Positions 35,878-43,505 of a stretch of DNA of 64,000 nt are shown in pieces. Under the pieces are notes generated by a model that saw only the letters and a program-made list of their open reading frames with translations, was not told the DNA's origin and made no database searches. The stretch comes from Geodermatophilus bullaregiensis (GTDB lineage Bacteria; Actinomycetota; Actinomycetes; Mycobacteriales; Geodermatophilaceae): assembly GCF_016907675.1 (NCBI RefSeq), contig NZ_JAFBCJ010000001.1:2666001-2730000 (forward strand), in the 5' to 3' direction. Made by a program: the position numbers and the translations under genes. Each line of letters begins with the position of its first letter. Position 1 is the first letter of the stretch.

Positions 35878-37005
35878 ATGGACGTCGTCCGCACGCCGGA
35901 GGAGCTGTTCGCGCAGCTGCGGCGCGAGCCCGACGTCGAGGCGCCCGACCTCGTGGCGGTGGACGCCACCGACCGGCTGCTGCTCGACGAGGCGGCTGCG
36001 TACCTGCCCGGCGGACCCGGCACGCTGGTGGTCGTCGACGACGCGTACGGCGCGCTGACCCTCGGCGCGGTCGCGGCCGGGGCGACCGGCGTGCGCGTGT
36101 CCCAGGACCTGCTGGTCGGCGAGCAGGCGCTGGCCGCCAACGCCGCGCGCACCGGGCTGGCCGGCACCCACCGCTCGCTGCCGCTGGACGCCGGCCTGTT
36201 CGCCGGCGCCGGCCTCGTCCTGGCCAAGGCGCCCCGGGGCCTCGACGCCCTGCGCGAGCTCACCGAGCTGGTCGCGGCGGCGGCCGACCCCGACGTCGTG
36301 CTGCTGGTCGGCGGGCGGGTCAAGCACATGACCCTCGGCATGAACGACGTCCTGCGCACCGGGTTCAATGGGGTGTCGGCGACGCTGGCCCGGCAGAAGT
36401 CCCGGGTGCTGGTCGCCCGCGGGCCGCGCCCGGACGTGCGGCCCACCTTCCCCCGCTGCCGGCGCGACGCGGACCTCGGCCTCGACGTCTGCGCGCACGG
36501 CGCGGCCTTCGCCGGCTCCCGGGTCGACGACGGCACCCGGCTGCTGGCCTCGGCGCTGCCCGGCGCCGCCCCGGACGCCCGGACGGCGCTCGACCTCGGC
36601 TGCGGCACCGGCGTCCTGGCCGCCGTCCTCGCCCGGTCCCGGCCCGGGCTCGCCGTCACCGCCACCGACCAGTCGGCCGCGGCGGTCGCCTCGGCGCGGG
36701 CCACGCTCGCCCGTGCCGGCCTCGACCGGGTGGCGGTGCAGCGGGACGACGCCGCGTCGCGGGTCGCCGACGGCAGCGTGGACCTCGTCGTGTGCAACCC
36801 GCCGTTCCACCTGGGCGCCGCCGTCGTCACGGCCGCGGCCGACCGGCTGTTCGCCGCGGCCGCCCGGGTACTGCGGCCCGGCGGCGAGCTGTGGGCGGTC
36901 TACAACAACCGGCTGCCGCACCGCGCGGCGCTGCGCCGGCTGGTCGGGCCCACCCGGGTCGCCACCGCCGACCGGCGGTTCACCGTCACCGTCTCGACCC
37001 GCTGA
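35878..37005 (+). CDS. rsmC: RsmC-like 16S rRNA guanine methyltransferase
   Basis: 375 residues with two tandem Rossmann domains, as in RsmC/RlmG. The C-terminal half has the SAM loop LDLGCGTGVLA and the base-methylating NPPFH motif (VVCNPPFHLG). The N-terminal half (VVVDDAYGALT; VKHMTLGMNDVL) is the degenerate copy. It should methylate the exocyclic amine of a guanine in rRNA. I chose ATG 35878, because upstream GTG 35845 lies inside the 28-bp hairpin. Confidence 0.85.
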   Translation: MDVVRTPEELFAQLRREPDVEAPDLVAVDATDRLLLDEAAAYLPGGPGTLVVVDDAYGALTLGAVAAGATGVRVSQDLLVGEQALAANAARTGLAGTHRSLPLDAGLFAGAGLVLAKAPRGLDALRELTELVAAAADPDVVLLVGGRVKHMTLGMNDVLRTGFNGVSATLARQKSRVLVARGPRPDVRPTFPRCRRDADLGLDVCAHGAAFAGSRVDDGTRLLASALPGAAPDARTALDLGCGTGVLAAVLARSRPGLAVTATDQSAAAVASARATLARAGLDRVAVQRDDAASRVADGSVDLVVCNPPFHLGAAVVTAAADRLFAAAARVLRPGGELWAVYNNRLPHRAALRRLVGPTRVATADRRFTVTVSTR

Positions 37006-37052
37006 CGAAGGGCCCTGGTCGGGACGAGCCGTGCAGGCCACGGTCGGAGGGC

Positions 37053-38144
37053 ATGACGACGACCGACGTGCCACCGGCCGGGACCGCCGACGCGCTCGCC
37101 GAGCGCCTGCTGGCCGGGGTGACCGCCACCCTCGAGCTCGCCGCCGTGCACCTGGGCGTGCAGCTGGGGTGGTACCGCGCGCTCGCCGACGCACCGTCCA
37201 CCGCGCCGGAGCTGGCCGGCCGGACCGGGAGCGACGCCCGCTACGCCCGCGAGTGGCTCGAGCAGCAGGCGGTGGCCGGCGTCCTCGTCGTCGACGACGT
37301 CCGGGCCGCGCCCGACGAGCGGCGCTACACCCTGCCCGGCGAGTACCGGGCCGTGCTGGTCGACGAGCTCGACCCCTCCTACATGCCGCCGTTCGCCCGG
37401 GTGGCCCTGGCGTTCGCGCGCAACGTGCCGCGGCTGACCGAGGTCTACCGCACCGGCGAGGGGCTGAGCTGGGCGGAGATGGGCCCCGACGCGCGGGAGG
37501 CGCAGGGGGACGCCAACCGCCCGTACTTCCTCGGGTCGCTGGCCGAGGACCTGCGCGCCCTCCCCGACGTCGACGCCGCGCTGGGGGACGGCGGCCGGGT
37601 CGCCGACGTGGGCTGCGGGATGGGCTGGTCCTCCATCGGCATCGCGCGCGCCTTCCCGGGGGCGCACGTCGACGGCCTCGACGTCGACGAGCCCTCGGTC
37701 GAGCAGGCGCGGCGCAACGCCGAGCAGGCCGGCGTGGCCGACCGGGTCCGGTTCCGCACCGTGGACGCCGCGGCCGTGGGGGAGCGGGGGAGCTACGACC
37801 TGGTGACGGCGTTCGAGTGCGTGCACGACCTGGCCGACCCGGTGGCCGTGCTGGCCGCGATGCGGGCGATGGTCCGCCCGGGCGGCACCGTCCTGGTCGT
37901 CGACGAGAACGTCGCCGAGGAGTTCACCGCCCCGGGTGACGACGTCGAGCGGCTGATGTACGGCTACAGCCTCACCTGCTGCCTGCCCGACGGGCGGTCC
38001 GCTCGTCCCTCGGCCGCCACCGGGACGGTCATGCGGCCGGCCACGCTTGAGCGGTACGCGCGCGAGGCGGGGTTCGCCGGGATCGACGTCCTGCCCGTCG
38101 AGAACGACTTCTTCCGCTTCTACCGGCTGCGCACCGGGGAGTGA
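37053..38144 (+). CDS. Winged-helix SAM-dependent methyltransferase
   Basis: 363 residues. An N-terminal helical/winged-helix dimerisation region (about 10-100) precedes a class I SAM domain with ADVGCGMGWSSIGIARAFP, GLDVDEPSV and VRPGGTVLVVDENVAEEF. This layout resembles Rv2258c-type small-molecule methyltransferases of actinobacteria. The substrate is unknown. A GGAGG run lies two bases before the ATG, which is close for a ribosome site. The upstream rsmC-like gene ends 47 bases away. Confidence 0.82.
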   Translation: MTTTDVPPAGTADALAERLLAGVTATLELAAVHLGVQLGWYRALADAPSTAPELAGRTGSDARYAREWLEQQAVAGVLVVDDVRAAPDERRYTLPGEYRAVLVDELDPSYMPPFARVALAFARNVPRLTEVYRTGEGLSWAEMGPDAREAQGDANRPYFLGSLAEDLRALPDVDAALGDGGRVADVGCGMGWSSIGIARAFPGAHVDGLDVDEPSVEQARRNAEQAGVADRVRFRTVDAAAVGERGSYDLVTAFECVHDLADPVAVLAAMRAMVRPGGTVLVVDENVAEEFTAPGDDVERLMYGYSLTCCLPDGRSARPSAATGTVMRPATLERYAREAGFAGIDVLPVENDFFRFYRLRTGE

Positions 38145-38274
38145 GCCGGACCACGTACCGGAACCGGGAAGGACCCCGCCCGGGCCCTGTTGCGCTGTAG
38201 TGGCCCCGCCGGCTGCCGAACAGGGGACCACGGTGTGCACCGAGCGCGCCGACCCCTCCCGCAGGAGTGCCGGC

Positions 38275-39858
38275 ATGGCGCGCAACCTCTGGTCCGACCG
38301 CCCCCTCGGTGTGAAGCTCGCGGCCCTCGTCGCCGTGGGCGCCCTCGCCCTCGGTGTCTTCGCCGTCGTCACCCTGCAGGCCCTGGCCGGGGCCGGGCAG
38401 CGCACGGACGTGCTGCTGGCGACCACCCACGCCACCGCGGCCGCCCTGGAGGCCGACATGATGCACGACGCCGTCCGCGGCGACGTGCTGCAGGCGCTCC
38501 TGTCCGGCACCGGCCCGCAGCACACCGCGGCGGTCGCCGACCTGGCCGACCACGCGGCCACCTTCCGCGACAGCCTGGACGCCGTGGTCGACGACGACCT
38601 CGGCGCGGACGTCGACGCCGCCGTCACCGACGTCACGCCCGCGGTGGCGACCTACCTCGCCGAGGCCCAGCGCATCGCGACGCTCGCCGGGCGCGACCTG
38701 CGCGCCGCCCAGGCCTCCTACCCGGCGTTCGCGCAGGCCTTCGGCGCCCTCGAGGAGCAGCTGCCGTCGGTGGGTGCCGCCGTCGGCGAGCACGCGACCG
38801 CCGCCGCGGAGGCCGCCACCGCGCAGCGCGCGACCGCGACCGCCCTCGCCGTCACGGTCGCCGTGGCCGGCGTGGTGCTGCTCGGGCTGCTCGGCTGGGT
38901 CGTCACCCGCTCGGTGGTGCGGCCGCTGCACCGGGTCGGCGCGGTGCTGACCGCCCTGGCCGAGGGGGACCTGCGCGGGTCGACCGGCGTCCGCAGCCGG
39001 GACGAGGTGGGCCGGATGGCGGTGGCGCTGGAGACCTCGATGGCCAACGTGCGCGCCGTCCTCGTCACCATCGGCGACACCACCGCGACGCTGGCCTCGG
39101 CCACCGAGGAGCTGTCGGTGACCGCCCAGGACATGACCCGGCTGGCCGACGCCTCCTCCGCGCAGAGCGGCGTGGTCGCCGAGGCGGCCGGGCAGGTGTC
39201 GGTCACCGTGCAGACGGTCGCGGCGGGGTCGGCGGAGATGGGCGTCTCCATCCGCGAGATCGCCCAGAACGCCAGCGAGGTGGCCCGGGTCGCCGGCCAG
39301 GCGGTGCACGTCGCCGACACCACGACCGGGACCGTCGCCAAGCTGGGGGACTCCTCGCGGGAGATCGCGAGCGTGGTCAAGGCGATCACCGCGATCGCCG
39401 AGCAGACCAACCTGCTGGCCCTCAACGCCACCATCGAGGCGGCGCGCGCCGGGGAGGCCGGCAAGGGCTTCGCCGTGGTGGCCAACGAGGTCAAGGAGCT
39501 GGCCCAGGAGACCGCCAGGGCGACGCAGGACATCACCGCCCGGGTCGAGGCCATCCAGGGCGACACCGAGAGCGCGGTCCGGGCGATCGGCGAGATCACG
39601 GAGATCATCGCCGTGATCAACGACTCGCAGGGCACCATCGCGGCCGCGGTCGAGGAGCAGACCGCGACCACGACGGAGATGAACCGCAACGTGGCCGAGG
39701 CGGCGAGGTCGGCCGGGCAGATCGCAGGCACCATCGGCGCCGTGGCCGACGCCGCGGGGACCACCACGCAGGCGATGGCCGACGCCCGGACGGCGATGGA
39801 CGAGGTGGCGCGCACGGCCGCGGTGCTGAGCTCGTCGGTGGGCCGCTTCCGCTACTGA
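38275..39858 (+). CDS. Methyl-accepting chemotaxis protein
   Basis: 527 residues: transmembrane helix (about 14-38), periplasmic four-helix-type sensor region, a second helix (about 185-212), HAMP (about 213-265) and a cytoplasmic signalling domain whose hairpin tip reads IAEQTNLLALNATIEAARAGEAGKGFAVVANEVKELA. AGGAG lies seven bases before the ATG. It would couple an extracellular signal to CheA/CheW, which are not in the window. Its presence suggests a motile stage. The ligand is unknown. Confidence 0.93.
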   Translation: MARNLWSDRPLGVKLAALVAVGALALGVFAVVTLQALAGAGQRTDVLLATTHATAAALEADMMHDAVRGDVLQALLSGTGPQHTAAVADLADHAATFRDSLDAVVDDDLGADVDAAVTDVTPAVATYLAEAQRIATLAGRDLRAAQASYPAFAQAFGALEEQLPSVGAAVGEHATAAAEAATAQRATATALAVTVAVAGVVLLGLLGWVVTRSVVRPLHRVGAVLTALAEGDLRGSTGVRSRDEVGRMAVALETSMANVRAVLVTIGDTTATLASATEELSVTAQDMTRLADASSAQSGVVAEAAGQVSVTVQTVAAGSAEMGVSIREIAQNASEVARVAGQAVHVADTTTGTVAKLGDSSREIASVVKAITAIAEQTNLLALNATIEAARAGEAGKGFAVVANEVKELAQETARATQDITARVEAIQGDTESAVRAIGEITEIIAVINDSQGTIAAAVEEQTATTTEMNRNVAEAARSAGQIAGTIGAVADAAGTTTQAMADARTAMDEVARTAAVLSSSVGRFRY

Positions 39859-39870
39859 CGGCGAGTCGGC

Positions 39871-40317
39871 TCAGAGGTCCAGGGCGTACACCGGCTCGTC
39901 CTCGTCGGCCATCTCGCCGGTGGGGACGAAGCCCAGCGCGAGGTAGAAGGGCGCCGGGCTCCCGCTCCCGTTCCTGGCGCTCACCTTCAGCACCGTCGCG
40001 CCCTGCGCGCGGACGTGCCCGGCGACCAGGGCCACCACTCGGCGGCTGATCCCCCGACCCTGGGCGGCGGCGTCGACCATCAGGCGCCACAGCATGTACC
40101 CCGGCTCCTCGGCGGAGTCCCACAGCATCACGAAGCCGACCAGGCGCCCGCCCGAGCGCACCGCCCGGCACCAGGCCTGCGGGTGCACGTACGCCTCGGC
40201 GATCGAGACGGCGTTCGGTGCGACGAAGCGCTCCTGGCCGGGCGCGAGACGGAGCTCGCACACCGCGCGGACGTTCCCGGGGGTGAGCGGTTCCAGCTCG
40301 ACGGCGGCCACGGTCAC
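39871..40317 (-). CDS. GNAT family N-acetyltransferase
   Basis: 148 residues. The acetyl-CoA loop is AQGRGISRRVV, preceded by the beta-4 strand LWRLMVD, and the C-terminal PFYLALGFVPTGE is typical. Spermidine/ribosomal-protein-like acetyltransferase; substrate unknown. I start at GTG 40317, since the open frame further upstream runs into the 40351-40409 hairpin. Confidence 0.85.
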   Translation of the reverse strand: MTVAAVELEPLTPGNVRAVCELRLAPGQERFVAPNAVSIAEAYVHPQAWCRAVRSGGRLVGFVMLWDSAEEPGYMLWRLMVDAAAQGRGISRRVVALVAGHVRAQGATVLKVSARNGSGSPAPFYLALGFVPTGEMADEDEPVYALDL

Positions 40318-40350
40318 CGCCCGGGACGGCCGGCGCGTACGGCGGGACCA

Positions 40351-40409
40351 CAGCAGGTGCACACACCGTCGCCGGCGGACGCCGGGGACCACGGTGTGTG
40401 CACCAGCTG
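40351..40409. terminator. 18-bp hairpin downstream of uricase
   Basis: GGTGCACACACCGT (40356-40369) pairs perfectly with ACGGTGTGTGCACC (40391-40404), and four more pairs (CAGC/GCTG) extend it to 40351 and 40409 after one mismatch. It lies between the uricase stop and the GNAT start. Confidence 0.65.
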
Positions 40410-40437
40410 CGGATCGTCCGCCGTCATGTCGCCGACC

Positions 40438-41328
40438 TCAGCAGAAGCCCGGCGTGCCGAGCCAGGCGACCTCGGCCGGCGGGACGTCGTCGCGCAGCAC
40501 CGCGCCCTCGATGAGCCCGTACGGCCGGTCGTCGGCGTGGTAGACGACGTCGGGGTTGTCGAGCCCGAACGCCGAGAGGTCCTGCAGGAAGTGGTGCCTG
40601 TTCGGCATCGACATCCGCACCTCGGCGACGTCGGGCACGCCCTCGAGCACGGCCTCGCCCATCGCGTACAGCGTCTGCTGCAGGGCGAGCGAGTGCGTGG
40701 CCGCGAAGGTCTGCAGCAGCGTCGTCCGCACGCGGTCGAAGCAGGCGTGCCAGTCCAGGTCGGTGCCGGTGTAGCGCCAGCGGGCGGTCACCGCGGTGGC
40801 CAGGATGCGGTCGCGCGTCTCGGTCAGCGTCGTGTACCGGTCGCGGGGGAAGCCCCGGAACTCCGAGCCGGTGGTCTTCAGGACGACGAGGTCGCTCAGC
40901 CCGGCGAGCACGTGCACGTCGTCCCCGTCCACGGTGACCACCGCCGTCCGCACCTCGCCGCCCGGCCGCCGGAACGCGTGCTCGTGCGGCTGCCCGCCGA
41001 CGGCGATCCGCTCCCAGCCGTAGGACTCCACGGCCACCCGCGCGCCGGTGATCCAGTCGTAGGACCCGGCGAGGTGGCGGGCCAGGCGCAGACCGAACGC
41101 CTCCGGTGTGCCGACGCCGTCGCGGGCGAAGGCGAAGACGGTGTTCTTCTGCGCGTCCGTCGTCAGCACGTGCGCGTTGTCGCCCGCGGTGTGCGCGGCG
41201 GCGAAGTCCCCGCGCAGGCTGCTGCTGACGTTCAGGTCCACCAGCTCGTGGCGGGGGGAGCTGCGGTCGACCGCGACGACGCGGACCTCCGCCTTCCCGT
41301 ACTGGTTGGGTCCGAGCACGATCGCCAT
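40438..41328 (-). CDS. uox: Urate oxidase (uricase)
   Basis: 296 residues, cofactor-free uricase. Catalytic segment VLTTDAQKNTVFAFARD (Thr/Asp/Lys region at 56-63), early Lys in YGKAEVRVV and the late DLSAFGLDNPDVVYH motif are intact. It oxidises urate to 5-hydroxyisourate. The next two pathway enzymes are encoded immediately upstream on the same strand. It does not overlap hiuH: a 54-base gap holds two CACGTG elements, so it may have its own promoter. ATG 41328 chosen over 41346. Confidence 0.93.
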   Translation of the reverse strand: MAIVLGPNQYGKAEVRVVAVDRSSPRHELVDLNVSSSLRGDFAAAHTAGDNAHVLTTDAQKNTVFAFARDGVGTPEAFGLRLARHLAGSYDWITGARVAVESYGWERIAVGGQPHEHAFRRPGGEVRTAVVTVDGDDVHVLAGLSDLVVLKTTGSEFRGFPRDRYTTLTETRDRILATAVTARWRYTGTDLDWHACFDRVRTTLLQTFAATHSLALQQTLYAMGEAVLEGVPDVAEVRMSMPNRHHFLQDLSAFGLDNPDVVYHADDRPYGLIEGAVLRDDVPPAEVAWLGTPGFC

Positions 41329-41350
41329 GCCCGCAGCCTGCCCCACGCGG

Positions 41351-41376
41351 GTTGCGCACGTGTTGCACGTGGAACC
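41351..41376. promoter_or_regulatory. Paired GCACGTG elements before uricase
   Basis: GCACGTG occurs at 41356-41362 and 41365-41371, nine bases apart, within GTTGCGCACGTG and TTGCACGTGGAACC. The spacing places them near one helical turn apart. It is a candidate site for a urate- or purine-responsive regulator, identity unknown. Confidence 0.4.
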
Positions 41377-41382
41377 GGCGGG

Positions 41383-41700
41383 TCAGGAGCCCCGGTACGT
41401 CGAGTACGCGAACGGGGAGAGCAGCAGCGGCACGTGGTGGTGCGCGTCCGGCTCGCGGACGGCGAAGGTCAGGGTGACCTCGGGCCAGAACGCCGCCGTC
41501 CCCCGCGCCTCGAACCACGGGCCGGTGGCGAAGACCAGCCGGTGCGGCCCGGCGGCCGTGGCCTCCCCGGTCAGCCGGCAGCGGCCGTCGGCGTCGGTCA
41601 CGCCCTCGGCCAGCAGGGAGCCACCGGCGAGCAGCCGGACGGCGATCCCCTCGGCCGGCCGGCCGGCGACGGCGTCGAGCACGTGCGTCGAGACGCTCAT
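41383..41700 (-). CDS. hiuH: 5-hydroxyisourate hydrolase (transthyretin-like)
   Basis: 105 residues. Starts STHVLDAVAGRPA with the catalytic His6 and ends with the signature YSTYRGS; HHHVPLLLSPFAY is typical. It hydrolyses 5-hydroxyisourate to OHCU, the second step after uricase. The ATG overlaps the uraD stop by four bases. Confidence 0.95.
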   Translation of the reverse strand: MSVSTHVLDAVAGRPAEGIAVRLLAGGSLLAEGVTDADGRCRLTGEATAAGPHRLVFATGPWFEARGTAAFWPEVTLTFAVREPDAHHHVPLLLSPFAYSTYRGS

Positions 41701-42197
41701 GCGCCCACCAGCCCCCGCACCCGCAGTTCGCTGATCTGCGCCAGCTGCTCGACCACCTCGGCGCGCTCGGTCTCCTCGTCGTTGCCCAGCCGCCGGCGCA
41801 GCTCGCCGAGCAGCTCCTCCGGGGACCGGCCGGCGGCGCGGACGAGGTAGACGTGCCCGAAGCGCTCCTCGTAGGCCCGGTTGCCCTCGGCCAGCGCGGC
41901 GCGGGTGTCCTCGTCGGCACCGCCCACGGACGCCTGCTCCCGGCGCGACGCCACCGCCTCGGCCGAGGAGCCCTCCACCCGCTCGCCGATCCTCGGGTGG
42001 GCGGCCAGCGCCAGCGCCACCTCGTCCCAGGGCAGCGCGCGGGCCACCTCCCCGGCGCGGCGGACCAGCGCGTCGGCGTCGGGGAAGGGGCGCCCGGCGA
42101 CCAGCCCGGCGGCGAAGCGCGGCGCGGCGTTGCAGGCGCGCAGCTGCGCGACGACGGCGTCGGCCGGCCCGGTGTTCAGCTCGTCGAGGCGGGACAC
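41697..42197 (-). CDS. uraD: OHCU decarboxylase
   Basis: 166 residues. ALAAHPRIGE (catalytic His67) and SRREQASV plus GNRAYEERFGHVYLVRAAGRS identify 2-oxo-4-hydroxy-4-carboxy-5-ureidoimidazoline decarboxylase, giving S-allantoin. It is the first gene of uraD-hiuH-uox. GTG start, six bases after a CATCCT -10-like hexamer. Divergent from the DUF6986 gene across 39 bases. Confidence 0.94.
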   Translation of the reverse strand: MSRLDELNTGPADAVVAQLRACNAAPRFAAGLVAGRPFPDADALVRRAGEVARALPWDEVALALAAHPRIGERVEGSSAEAVASRREQASVGGADEDTRAALAEGNRAYEERFGHVYLVRAAGRSPEELLGELRRRLGNDEETERAEVVEQLAQISELRVRGLVGA

Positions 42198-42236
42198 GGT
42201 GACAGGATGTCAGCCCGGTCGGCAGGAGGAGGGTGC

Positions 42237-43448
42237 GTGCTGGACGACGCCGTCTACGCGGAGCTGGACCGCCGGCTGGCCCCGGTCGACGCCGCCCGCC
42301 TGGCCGCCTGGCCCGGCCAGCGACCCGGGCGGCAGCCGGTGCACACCTGCTACGTGCCCGCCGACGCCGTCGTCCCCGGCGTGGCCGCCGCCTGGGGCGC
42401 CGCCGCGCTGGCCGCCCTGGACGAGCACGGCCTGCCCGACCTGGGCCACCCGCCCGCGCTGCTCGAGGAGGTCCTCCCGCGGGTGCGGGCCAAGCTGGCC
42501 GCCGAGCCGGTCGAGGACCTGCGGGTCGACGCCGAGGACGGCTACCGCGGCCGGCCGGAGGACGAGGACGGCGACGTGCGGGCCGCCGCGGCCGCCGTCG
42601 CCGCGGACGTCGCCGCCGGGACCGCCCCGCCGTCGGTCGGCATCCGCGCGAAGTCGCTGGAGGGCCCGACCCGCCGCCGCGGCGTCCGCTCCCTCGACCT
42701 CTTCCTGGGCACCGGTCCCGCCTCCGGCGCGCGAGCGGCGGTCGTGACGCTGCCCAAGGTGACCGACGTCGAGCAGGTGCGCGCCCTCCTCCCCGTCCTC
42801 GACGCGCTGGAGTCCGCGCACGGCGTCGCGATCGACCTGGAGCTGCAGGTGGAGACGCCGCAGGCGGTGCTCGGCGCCGACGGCGCGGTGACGCTGGCCC
42901 GCATGGTGCACGCGGCGGGCCCGCGGCTGACCGGGCTGCACTTCGGCACCTACGACTACAGCGCCGCCCTGGGCATCGCCGCGGCGCACCAGGCCTCCGA
43001 CCACCCCGCCGCCGACCTGGCCAAGCAGCTGGCGCAGGTCGCCGTCGCCGGTACGGGGGCCGTCGCGGTCGACGGCTCGACCAACGTGCTGCCGGTGGGC
43101 TCCCGCGAGCAGGTGCACGCGGGGTGGCGGGTGCACGCCGGCCTCGTCCGCCGGGCGCTCGAGCGCGGCCTGTACCAGGGCTGGGACCTGCACCCGGCGC
43201 AGCTGGTCACGCGGTACGTGGCCACCTACGCGTTCCACCGCGCCGCGCTGCCGGCGGCGGCCGCCCGGCTGGCGGCCTACGCCGAGCGGGTCGACGGCGG
43301 GGTGCTCGACGAGCCGGCCACCGCCCGGGCCCTCGCCGCCGGGGTCCTGCGCGGCCTCGACTGCGGCGCCGTCGACGAGGCGGAGGTCGCCGCGGCCGGC
43401 GCCCCGGACCGCCCGGCCCTGGAGGCACTGGCCGGCCGACGCGCCTGA
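42237..43448 (+). CDS. DUF6986 aldolase/citrate-lyase-like protein
   Basis: 403 residues of the HpcH/HpaI-CitE-like TIM-barrel superfamily. VDAEDGYRGRPEDEDGDV, IDLELQVETPQAVLG (acidic metal ligand) and LHFGTYDYSAALGI match the family's phosphoenolpyruvate-binding core. It is often found next to ureide or urate catabolism genes in actinobacteria, as here, so a role in processing a ureide-derived oxo acid is plausible but untested. GGAGGAGGG lies just before GTG 42237. Divergent from uraD. Confidence 0.78.
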   Translation: MLDDAVYAELDRRLAPVDAARLAAWPGQRPGRQPVHTCYVPADAVVPGVAAAWGAAALAALDEHGLPDLGHPPALLEEVLPRVRAKLAAEPVEDLRVDAEDGYRGRPEDEDGDVRAAAAAVAADVAAGTAPPSVGIRAKSLEGPTRRRGVRSLDLFLGTGPASGARAAVVTLPKVTDVEQVRALLPVLDALESAHGVAIDLELQVETPQAVLGADGAVTLARMVHAAGPRLTGLHFGTYDYSAALGIAAAHQASDHPAADLAKQLAQVAVAGTGAVAVDGSTNVLPVGSREQVHAGWRVHAGLVRRALERGLYQGWDLHPAQLVTRYVATYAFHRAALPAAAARLAAYAERVDGGVLDEPATARALAAGVLRGLDCGAVDEAEVAAAGAPDRPALEALAGRRA

Positions 43449-43505
43449 CGGCCGCGTCGGCGGGTGGCCCGGGGCTGCGCTTAGGCTGCTCCGCGTGGTG
43501 ACGCG

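Noticed and set aside
35047..37194. Upstream extension of the MDR oxidoreductase frame
   Set aside because: The frame stays open across msrA and rsmC in antisense, but only the part from GTG 35046 has family motifs and a ribosome site.
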